Assembly (NCBI GenBank): GCA_026387255.1
Contig: JAPLMA010000073.1
Coordinates: 1-7,072 of the forward strand
From: Candidatus Omnitrophota bacterium
GTDB taxonomy: Bacteria > Omnitrophota > Gorgyraeia > Gygaellales > Profunditerraquicolaceae
Direction of reading: 5' to 3'
Length of the DNA: 7,072 bases
The position numbers were made by a program, and so were the translations under genes. This document shows positions 1 through 5,022 of the stretch, in pieces. The notes under the pieces are model-generated. The model saw nothing but the letters and a program-made list of their open reading frames with translations, was not told where the DNA came from and searched no databases. The number at the start of each line of letters is the position of its first letter. Position 1 is the first letter of the stretch.

Positions 1-1
1 C

Positions 2-1144
2 AGGGTAGGGGTAGAGGTGCCTAATCTGCAGAGTACTTTAGTTTGCATTAGAGATTTACTTACTTCTGCGGAGTATCATAAACAGAAATCGCCTTTGACG
101 ATAGCTTTAGGTAAGGATATCACCGGTCGGAGTGTATTTGGCGATTTAGATGATATGCCGCATCTGTTGATTGCCGGAACTACCGGTAGCGGTAAAACTG
201 TCTGCGTGAATACCTGTATTTTGTCGTTGCTTTTCCGGGGGTCTCCGAATGATTTAAAATTTTTAATGATTGATCCTAAAATGGTGGAACTAATGCCTTT
301 TAATGGTCTGCCGCATCTTTTATGCCCGGTAGTTACAGACGCTAAGAAGGCAGCCGTTGCCCTTAACTGGGTGGTTTCCGAGATGGAGTCTCGTTACGTA
401 CTTTTATCTAAAGCCGGAGCCAGGAATATTGAGGCTTATAATGAAAAGCAGGAGAAGATTCCTTATATCATCGTTATTGTAGATGAATTTGCGGATTTAA
501 TGAGTGTGGCACGTGATCAGATTGAGAATGCGATTACGCGTTTAGCGCAGCTATCGCGGGCAGTAGGCATACATTTGATTTTAGCTACGCAGCGGCCAAG
601 CGTGGATGTAATTACCGGAGTAATTAAAGCAAATTTACCGGCGCGGGTATCTTTTAAAGTCGCTTCTAAAGTTGATTCACGAACAGTGCTGGATAGTAAT
701 GGCGCAGAGGCTTTATTAGGTAAGGGGGACATGTTATTTTTGCAACCGGGAAAAGAAGATCTAGTGCGTATTCAGGGAGCTTTGGTTAAAGATGCCGAGA
801 TTGAACGAGTGGTAGAATTTATCCGAGCTCAAGGCGAGCCGGTTTATGATGATCAAATTCTTAAGGAGCAGCAGAAAAACAGTTTAGCCAACGGCGATAA
901 GGACGAGCTTTATGATGAAGCGGTGCGCGTGATTATGGAAAGTAACCAGGCTTCGGTTTCTATATTGCAGAGGCGTATGCGTTTAGGGTATACGCGGGCT
1001 GCGCGAATTATTGACATGATGGAGCTGGAAGGATTAGTTGGGCAGTTTGAAGGAAGTAAGCCGCGTAGGATTTTGGTTGATCGGGAAGCCTGGCTCAGGG
1101 AACTGACCGGTGGCAAAGAGTTGAATAAAAGGGAAGGTGCGTGA
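2..1144 (+). CDS. ftsK: DNA translocase FtsK/SpoIIIE, C-terminal motor and gamma domains (5' partial)
   Basis: This is an ATP-driven double-stranded DNA pump that acts at the division septum to clear and align chromosome termini. The frame is open to the window edge, so the gene begins upstream. The GTG at 17 is not a start: the codons before it read RVGVE and continue into VPN, matching the usual G-(I/L/V)-E-(I/L)-PN stretch ahead of the motor. Counting from codon 17, Walker A (GTTGSGKT) is at 54-61, Walker B (IIVIVDEFADLM) at 151-162 and the conserved TQRPS at 191-195. The DNA-reading winged-helix gamma domain lies at about 296-355, with SILQRRMRLGYTRAARIID at 315-333. The motor is intact. 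The N-terminal membrane anchor and linker cannot be seen. The stop overlaps the next start (TGATG), so translation is probably coupled to the RodZ-like gene. The family assignment is secure; FtsK and SpoIIIE cannot be told apart from this part. Confidence 0.95.
   Translation, partial: RVGVEVPNLQSTLVCIRDLLTSAEYHKQKSPLTIALGKDITGRSVFGDLDDMPHLLIAGTTGSGKTVCVNTCILSLLFRGSPNDLKFLMIDPKMVELMPFNGLPHLLCPVVTDAKKAAVALNWVVSEMESRYVLLSKAGARNIEAYNEKQEKIPYIIVIVDEFADLMSVARDQIENAITRLAQLSRAVGIHLILATQRPSVDVITGVIKANLPARVSFKVASKVDSRTVLDSNGAEALLGKGDMLFLQPGKEDLVRIQGALVKDAEIERVVEFIRAQGEPVYDDQILKEQQKNSLANGDKDELYDEAVRVIMESNQASVSILQRRMRLGYTRAARIIDMMELEGLVGQFEGSKPRRILVDREAWLRELTGGKELNKREGA
1131..1137 (+). promoter_or_regulatory. 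Ribosome binding site deciding the rodZ start
   Basis: GGGAAGG lies inside the end of ftsK. It is 6 bases from the ATG at 1144 but only 3 from the GTG at 1141. The better spacing favours the ATG as the start of the RodZ-like gene. Confidence 0.6.
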
Positions 1145-1923
1145 TGAATATCGAGACAGCCGGTTCCCGGCTAAAGAAAATCCGTCAGGAGAGAGGCTTA
1201 GGCTTAGAGGATGTCCAGAAGAAAACAAAAGTTCATCTTAACGTTTTGCGGGCAATTGAGGGTGATAGTATTTCGAATTTAAGCCCGATCTATCTTAAAG
1301 GTTTCATTAAGATTTATTGTAGCTATCTGGGTCTGGAGGCTAAAGATTTTATCGGCCCCAGTGAACAGCGCCAGATTCCGGCTTTAAATGCTACCGTGGG
1401 TAGGCCCATCGGAACGCGGATGGAAAAGAAAGCTTCTTTCATTAAAGATGCCTCTATTAAGCTAAGCACGATTACGCCCTTGATTAACTTAAAGAAAATA
1501 ATTATATTCGCAGCGATTGTGGTAATGTTTATATTCTTAGGGATTAATTTAATTAGGTTTATTTATGCGCGGCCTAAGAGCCGGTTAGAAAGAGTTAAAA
1601 TTTCAATGCCTGCTTCTGCGCCTAAAGTTCATGCTGGGCAAACTAAAATTAATAATCTGACCGGCGGGTTTACTTTAGGTATATTTGCGCGTGGTAAATC
1701 CTGGATTTCAGTTAAAGTTGATGGGAAGGTTCTTTTTCATGGCGTGCTTGCCCGCGGCCGAACTGAAACCTGGCAGGCGCGCGAAAAAGTGGAATTGTCT
1801 CTGGGGGATGCCGGAGCAGTAGAATTGCAGGTTAATGATCAGCGTTTTACTAATCTTGGCCGGCACGGACAGTCTTTAAAGAATATCGTGATTAATAAAG
1901 AAGGCTTGAAAATCTCCAGATGA
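1144..1923 (+). CDS. rodZ: RodZ-like membrane-anchored helix-turn-helix protein
   Basis: Bitopic membrane protein of the RodZ/YmfM type. In rod-shaped bacteria RodZ links the MreB cytoskeleton to wall-elongation enzymes. The visible architecture is the family's usual one. An N-terminal cytoplasmic HTH (about 5-70) carries the typical G-x-x-L-(K/R)-x-x-R-x-x-(K/R)-G-L opening and a later YLKGFIKIYCSYLGL helix. A basic, Ser/Thr-rich linker follows. One hydrophobic segment (about 118-140, IIIFAAIVVMFIFLGINLI) is the membrane span. The C-terminal beta-rich DUF4115-type domain (about 175-255) contains KSWISVKVDGKVLFHGVLA and the W of ETWQA. Length is 259 residues from the ATG. An in-frame GTG one codon upstream (1141) would overlap ftsK by 4 bases, but the ribosome-site spacing favours the ATG. 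The stop shares ATGA with rimO. No mreB is in the window, so the role in cell shape comes from the family, not from local evidence. Confidence 0.85.
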   Translation: MNIETAGSRLKKIRQERGLGLEDVQKKTKVHLNVLRAIEGDSISNLSPIYLKGFIKIYCSYLGLEAKDFIGPSEQRQIPALNATVGRPIGTRMEKKASFIKDASIKLSTITPLINLKKIIIFAAIVVMFIFLGINLIRFIYARPKSRLERVKISMPASAPKVHAGQTKINNLTGGFTLGIFARGKSWISVKVDGKVLFHGVLARGRTETWQAREKVELSLGDAGAVELQVNDQRFTNLGRHGQSLKNIVINKEGLKISR

Positions 1924-3215
1924 AACAAAAAATAGGCATATTAAACTTAGGTTGTCCGAGAAACCTAGTGGATGCTGAAGGCCTTGCCGGGCGCCTCGAT
2001 TTTAAAGATTATTCCATTGTTGATGACATCGCTCAAGCAGGCGTAGTTTTAGTGAATACCTGTGCCTTTATCCAAGAGGCAAAGCGGGAATCTATTGATG
2101 CAATTTTGGATCTGGTTCAGCTAAAAAAACAAGGCAAACTTAAAAAAATAATTGTTTACGGTTGCCTGGCGCAGCGTTATAAAAATTTAGCTAAAGATTT
2201 ACCGGAAGTAGACGCTTTTGTGGGGAGATTGGGGTTAAACCATGAATCAACCCATTCGACTGGCTCAGGGTTGATGGTGAGCGAAGTCGAACCATCAAAA
2301 AGGTTTGCTTTAACCCCTAAACACTACGCTTACTTAAAAATTTGCGAAGGCTGTGTAAATCAGTGTAGTTACTGCGTAATCCCCAAGATTAAAGGCCGGC
2401 TGGAGAGCCTGGATGAGCAAACCATAATCCGGAAAGTTAAGCGTTTTAATCGCCAGAAGATTTCAGAGTTAAACATTATTGGCCAGGATATTACCGGTTT
2501 TGGCATAGATACTTGCGGCGAAAGCCAGTTACCTGGGCTTTTACGGAAGATAATTAGCCAGGCACCGGATATCGGATGGATTCGTCTTTTATATTTGAAT
2601 CCGCAGCGGATTACTTCTGAGCTGCTGGAGTTGATGGCTTCTTCGGCCCAGATATGTAAATATATTGATTTACCCATTCAGCATATTAATAATCGCATCC
2701 TAAAGTTGATGCATCGGGCGATTACTAAAGAAGAGATTATTGCTTTAATCAAAAAAATCAGGAAAATTATTCCGGGCGTTTATTTACGGACCTCCTTAAT
2801 CGTAGGTTTTCCGTCAGAGACAGAAAAAGAATTTAATGAGTTGTTGGAATTTATTCAAGAGGCGAAATTTGACCGGCTGGGAGCTTTTATTTATTCCCGG
2901 GAAGAAGGCACTCCCGCATTTAATTTTAAGGGGCAAATCCCTCAACGGTTAAAACAAAAGCGGTTTGATAAAATTATGTCCGCGCAGCGTCAAATAGCTG
3001 CCGGTGAAAATGCCAAGTTTTTGAACAAAACTATCTCTGTTTTGGTTGAGGAAAAACAGGATGGTGCGTATATTGGGCGTAGTCAGGGTGATGCTCCGGA
3101 AGTAGATGGAGTGGTGTATATAAATACCAGGCAGTTGTTAAAAATAGGTAAATTTGAACAGGTGAGAATTACAGATACTTTAGAATATGACTTAGTTGGG
3201 GAGGTCAAATCATGA
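1920..3215 (+). CDS. rimO: Ribosomal protein S12 methylthiotransferase RimO (radical SAM)
   Basis: Adds a methylthio group to the conserved aspartate of ribosomal protein S12, using two iron-sulfur clusters and S-adenosylmethionine. The N-terminal MTTase domain (1 to about 100) has its three cluster cysteines at C12 (NLGCPRN), C48 (VNTCAF) and C82 (YGCLAQ). The radical SAM domain begins at HYAYLKI (135-141), wording typical of RimO rather than MiaB, with CxxxCxxC at C145/C149/C152. An extra cysteine, C142, lies just before it. SIVGFP-type residues (LIVGFPSETEKEF, 293-305) and a C-terminal TRAM domain (about 369-430) complete the protein. At 431 residues it is of normal size. Residues 110-127, in the linker between the first two domains, are encoded by a palindromic repeat (2246-2298) that keeps the frame open. 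Start and stop overlap rodZ and pgsA by ATGA, so translation is probably coupled. All catalytic residues are present. Confidence 0.95.
   Translation: MKQKIGILNLGCPRNLVDAEGLAGRLDFKDYSIVDDIAQAGVVLVNTCAFIQEAKRESIDAILDLVQLKKQGKLKKIIVYGCLAQRYKNLAKDLPEVDAFVGRLGLNHESTHSTGSGLMVSEVEPSKRFALTPKHYAYLKICEGCVNQCSYCVIPKIKGRLESLDEQTIIRKVKRFNRQKISELNIIGQDITGFGIDTCGESQLPGLLRKIISQAPDIGWIRLLYLNPQRITSELLELMASSAQICKYIDLPIQHINNRILKLMHRAITKEEIIALIKKIRKIIPGVYLRTSLIVGFPSETEKEFNELLEFIQEAKFDRLGAFIYSREEGTPAFNFKGQIPQRLKQKRFDKIMSAQRQIAAGENAKFLNKTISVLVEEKQDGAYIGRSQGDAPEVDGVVYINTRQLLKIGKFEQVRITDTLEYDLVGEVKS
2246..2298. repeat. Double-hairpin palindromic element inside rimO
   Basis: Two adjacent perfect hairpins. In the first, ATCAACCC (2246-2253) pairs with GGGTTGAT (2268-2275). 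In the second, TTGATGG (2271-2277) pairs with CCATCAA (2292-2298). Each encloses a 14-base loop, and the two loops are largely complementary to each other: TTCGACT at 2255-2261 pairs with AGTCGAA at 2285-2291, and GCTCA at 2263-2267 with TGAGC at 2278-2282. The core (TTCGACTGGCTCA ... TGAGCGAAGTCGAA) resembles a dispersed palindrome I recall from many bacterial genomes; this was not searched. The element is read through in frame as residues 110-127 of RimO, in the poorly conserved interdomain linker. Confidence 0.75.
3198..3204 (+). promoter_or_regulatory. Strong ribosome binding site for pgsA
   Basis: GGGGAGG lies within the last codons of rimO, 7 bases before the pgsA ATG. It allows independent initiation in addition to coupling through the ATGA overlap. 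Confidence 0.7.
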
Positions 3216-3790
3216 ATCTTGCTAATCGGTTGACGATATCGAGAATTTTATTAACTTTTGTGTTTATGTTTTTTTTGTTTTGTAACGGGCTTTGGCCTAA
3301 GGCGGTTAGTTTAGTGGTTTTCATCTTGGCCGCATTAAGCGATTATTTTGATGGTATGATCGCGCAGCGCATGAATATGGTGACGGATTTTGGCAGATTG
3401 ATGGATCCGATCGCTGATAAAATTTTAGTTTTGGCGGCTTTCGCGGCATTCGTGCAATTGCAGTTAATTGATGCCTGGATGTTTGTAATTATTGTTTCCC
3501 GGGAAATTTTAATCACTTCGATGCGCCTGTTTGCTCTGAATAAAGGTAAGGTGCTTTCTGCGGAACGTGCCGGTAAGCATAAGACAGTTTTACAGATGGT
3601 GGTTATTTTTACAATTTTAGGTTTTATTTTGTTTAAGGAAATTGTGTTAAAATATTATACTTGGAATCCTGCTTGGGAAAAGGTCTTTCGCCAGGGGATA
3701 TTTTTCCTGATGTTGGTAACCGTAGGATTAACTCTTTATTCTGGGTTATCATATCTTTGGGGCAACCGTAAAGTAATTACTCGCTTATGA
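3212..3790 (+). CDS. pgsA: CDP-diacylglycerol--glycerol-3-phosphate 3-phosphatidyltransferase
   Basis: Integral membrane enzyme that joins CDP-diacylglycerol and glycerol 3-phosphate to give phosphatidylglycerol phosphate, the first committed step to phosphatidylglycerol and cardiolipin. It opens with NLANRLTISRI, the usual PgsA start. The CDP-alcohol phosphotransferase signature spans 44-69: D44, D47-G48, A51, G61, D65 and D69, so all four metal-binding aspartates are present. The position usually held by Arg in DGxxAR is Gln (A51-Q52), with Arg next at 53. SREILITSMR (96-105), typical of PgsA, follows. About six hydrophobic segments are visible (roughly 8-26, 30-44, 71-85, 88-106, 127-142, 161-183). 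The length of 192 residues is normal. The stop overlaps the start of pgpA, whose product acts on the PgsA product. Phosphatidylserine synthase is less likely given the NRLTISRI and SREI motifs. Confidence 0.93.
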   Translation: MNLANRLTISRILLTFVFMFFLFCNGLWPKAVSLVVFILAALSDYFDGMIAQRMNMVTDFGRLMDPIADKILVLAAFAAFVQLQLIDAWMFVIIVSREILITSMRLFALNKGKVLSAERAGKHKTVLQMVVIFTILGFILFKEIVLKYYTWNPAWEKVFRQGIFFLMLVTVGLTLYSGLSYLWGNRKVITRL

Positions 3791-4254
3791 AATTACAAAG
3801 AGTTGGTGACTTTTTAGTTAAAGCCACCAGCACTGTTTTTTTTATCGGCTATTTACCATTGGTACCCGGTACTTTTGGTAGTATTTTTGGGGTGGGGTTA
3901 TTTTATTTACTTAAGGGCGCAACTAGCGTAACCTATTTTTTATTTATTTTTGGTATAATTGCTTTAGGGTTAATTGCTAGTGGCCGGACAGAAAGATTAT
4001 TAAATAAAAAGGATCCGAGCTGTATTGTTATTGATGAAGTGGCAGGCATGTTACTCGCGCTTAGTTTTATGCCTTATGATTTTAAGATAATTCTTCTGAG
4101 CTTTTTGATCTTTCGTATTCTGGATACACTTAAACCATTTCCAGCTGGGAGATTGCAGCATTGGCGTGGTTCTGTCGGAGTTTTGGCTGATGATTTAATT
4201 GCCGGTATTTATACGAATATTGTGCTACAAGTTATCTTAAAATTAACTTATTAA
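3787..4254 (+). CDS. pgpA: Phosphatidylglycerophosphatase A
   Basis: Membrane phosphatase that removes the terminal phosphate from phosphatidylglycerol phosphate to give phosphatidylglycerol, directly after PgsA in the pathway. Motifs of the PgpA family are all visible: PLVPGTFGS (24-32), VIDEVAGM (81-88), FRILDTLKPFP (109-119) with the conserved D-x-x-KP-P pattern, and GVLADDLIAGIYTN (131-144) with the paired aspartates. Hydrophobic stretches at about 13-42, 47-64, 84-96, 100-111 and 136-150 fit an integral membrane protein. The length of 155 residues is usual. It starts in an ATGA overlap with pgsA and has no clear ribosome site of its own, so translational coupling is likely. Its stop codon lies in the first bases of the terminator hairpin. 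It is the last gene of the rightward operon. Confidence 0.93.
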   Translation: MKLQRVGDFLVKATSTVFFIGYLPLVPGTFGSIFGVGLFYLLKGATSVTYFLFIFGIIALGLIASGRTERLLNKKDPSCIVIDEVAGMLLALSFMPYDFKIILLSFLIFRILDTLKPFPAGRLQHWRGSVGVLADDLIAGIYTNIVLQVILKLTY

Positions 4255-4300
4255 ACAAGGGGACGGTTCTCTTTTTTAAGAGAACCGTCCCCTTGTTTTT
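4253..4300. terminator. Perfect 21-bp hairpin, bidirectional terminator between pgpA and pncC
   Basis: The arms at 4253-4273 and 4278-4298 are perfect complements around a TTTT loop (4274-4277). A T run (4296-4300) follows the GC-rich core on the + strand and a T/A-rich tract follows on the - strand, as expected of an intrinsic terminator working both ways. The stop codon of pgpA (4252-4254) sits at its left foot. The stop codon of pncC (4278-4276) sits at its loop, so the last residues of PncC are encoded by the right arm. The core GGGGACGGTTCT/AGAACCGTCCCC resembles repetitive palindromes I recall from other bacterial genomes, some associated with REP-type transposases. No transposase is present here. 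Confidence 0.85.
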
Positions 4301-4767
4301 AGTCCCTTTTTTATTAAACGCAATGCTTCTTGAGTTGATTTCTTGCGGATATTTTCTCGATTACCTGAGAAATTAAATTTGCGGCAGATATTTTTGTTTC
4401 TTCCGGATAAGCAGATATAAACTGTTCCTATGGATTTGGTAGTAGTTGCTCCAGTGGGGCCGGCAATTCCGGTGATACTGATGCCAAAGTCAGTATGCGT
4501 TTTTTTTCGGATGTTTTTAGCCATTAATATGGCAATTTGGCGGGAAACTGCGCCATATCTGGTAATCTCTTTTGCGGGTATATTTAGAACCATTTCTTTA
4601 GATTTATTACTATAGGTAACTACACCTAAAATAAAATAACTTGAAGATCCTGATAAACTAGTTAAAAGGCTGCAAAGCTCTCCTCCGGTGCAGGACTCGG
4701 CAACAGAAATGGTTTTTACCTGGTTGATTAGCTGAGTATGGATTTGTTGGGTTATTTTCTTAAGCAT
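4276..4767 (-). CDS. pncC: Nicotinamide-nucleotide amidase, stand-alone CinA C-terminal domain type
   Basis: Predicted to deamidate nicotinamide mononucleotide to nicotinate mononucleotide, feeding the pyridine-nucleotide salvage cycle in the cytoplasm. Family motifs, numbered from the ATG at 4767, are VAESCTGG (22-29), VVTYSNKSK (49-57), YGAVS (71-75) and ITGIAGPTG (98-106). A FNFSGNRENIRKKSTQEAL tail helix follows (131-149). The length of 163 residues matches single-domain PncC; the CinA N-terminal domain is absent. An ATG at 4803 would add 12 residues that look unlike the family, and it would place the start within the predicted -35 box, so I prefer 4767. No ribosome site precedes that ATG, and the promoter position suggests a leaderless transcript. 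The last residues (about KTRGRFS) come from the terminator palindrome and look like an acquired tail. The gene converges on pgpA and diverges from ribBA. Confidence 0.88.
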   Translation of the reverse strand: MLKKITQQIHTQLINQVKTISVAESCTGGELCSLLTSLSGSSSYFILGVVTYSNKSKEMVLNIPAKEITRYGAVSRQIAILMAKNIRKKTHTDFGISITGIAGPTGATTTKSIGTVYICLSGRNKNICRKFNFSGNRENIRKKSTQEALRLIKKGLKTRGRFS

Positions 4768-4803
4768 GGTTGGTATTATACCTGTTTTTAAATATATTGA
4801 CAA
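4768..4803 (-). promoter_or_regulatory. Leftward promoter for pncC, probably giving leaderless mRNA
   Basis: Read on the - strand, TTGTCA (4803-4798) and TATAAT (4780-4775) are separated by 17 bases. They match the sigma-70 consensus at 5/6 and 6/6 positions. Transcription would begin about 6-7 bases after the -10 box, at 4768 or 4767. The latter is the A of the pncC ATG. Confidence 0.7.
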
Positions 4804-4831
4804 GTCTAGTTTCTCTGCTAGAATACTAACA
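4797..4831 (+). promoter_or_regulatory. Rightward promoter for the riboflavin operon
   Basis: A perfect -35 box, TTGACA (4797-4802), and an extended -10 box, TGCTAGAAT (4816-4824, hexamer TAGAAT, 5/6 match), are separated by 16 bases. The predicted RNA start near 4831 falls immediately before the first strand of riboswitch helix P1. The -35 box overlaps that of the leftward pncC promoter. Confidence 0.8.
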
Positions 4832-4832
4832 A

Positions 4833-4960
4833 TTAATCTTTAGGGCAAGGTGTAAATCCTTACCGGCGGTTTAGCCCGCGAGTCAGCCATTGATTTATTG
4901 GTAGACAGATTTGGTGAAATTCCAGAGCCGATGGTGATAGTCCAGATGAGAGAAGATTAA
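4833..4960 (+). ncRNA. FMN riboswitch aptamer (RFN element)
   Basis: Binds flavin mononucleotide and controls the riboflavin genes downstream. Closing helix P1 is TTAATCTT (4833-4840) with AAGATTAA (4953-4960). The conserved blocks follow in order: AGGGCAAGGTG (4842-4852), ACCGGCGGT (4862-4870), AGCCCGCGAG (4873-4882), TTGGTGAAATTCC (4911-4923), GCCGATGGT (4927-4935) and AGTCC with GATGAGAGAAGA (4939-4956). P2 is AAGG/CCTT (4847-4850/4858-4861). Helix P3 is minimal, with only a few bases between GGCGGT and AGCCC. GCCGATGGT differs at one base from the more usual GCCGACGGT. Position ahead of ribBA and the terminator that follows support the assignment. Confidence 0.95.
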
Positions 4961-4970
4961 AATTAATATG

Positions 4971-5002
4971 CCCGAAGATTTTGTTTCGGGTTTTTTATTT
5001 TT
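4971..5002 (+). terminator. Riboswitch-controlled intrinsic terminator ahead of ribBA
   Basis: CCCGAA (4971-4976) pairs with TTCGGG (4985-4990) around an 8-base loop and is followed by TTTTTTATTTTT. It lies 10 bases after the aptamer. It should form when FMN holds P1 closed, stopping transcription before the ribBA start. The left arm can instead pair with aptamer bases 4835-4846, which would act as the antiterminator. Confidence 0.9.
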
Positions 5003-5008
5003 AGATAT

Positions 5009-5014
5009 AGGGGG
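5009..5014 (+). promoter_or_regulatory. Ribosome binding site supporting the GTG start of ribBA
   Basis: AGGGGG lies 8 bases upstream of the GTG at 5023 and just beyond the terminator T-tract. No better start codon is near, and the protein beginning MFNSIPEILEDLKAG fits the family. Confidence 0.7.
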
Positions 5015-5022
5015 CAAAGAGA

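Noticed and set aside
3..10. GGGTAGGG, a match to the FtsK-orienting GGGNAGGG motif, inside ftsK itself
   Set aside because: One 8-base match within coding sequence is expected by chance, and the motif is not known to apply to this lineage.
17..19. GTG as the start codon of ftsK
   Set aside because: The frame is open upstream to the window edge and encodes residues that fit the FtsK family, so this is an internal Val codon.
2246..2298. Palindrome in rimO as a disrupting insertion making a pseudogene
   Set aside because: The frame stays open, the cluster-binding cysteines and TRAM domain are intact, and protein length is normal.
2369..2677. Open frame of 102 codons on the - strand opposite rimO
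   Set aside because: It mirrors the conserved radical SAM coding region and has no family resemblance, so it is a shadow frame.
4768..4803. Upstream ATG (4803) giving a 12-residue longer PncC
   Set aside because: The extra residues are unlike the family, the codon lies in the predicted -35 box, and the ATG at 4767 gives the usual MLKK-type start.
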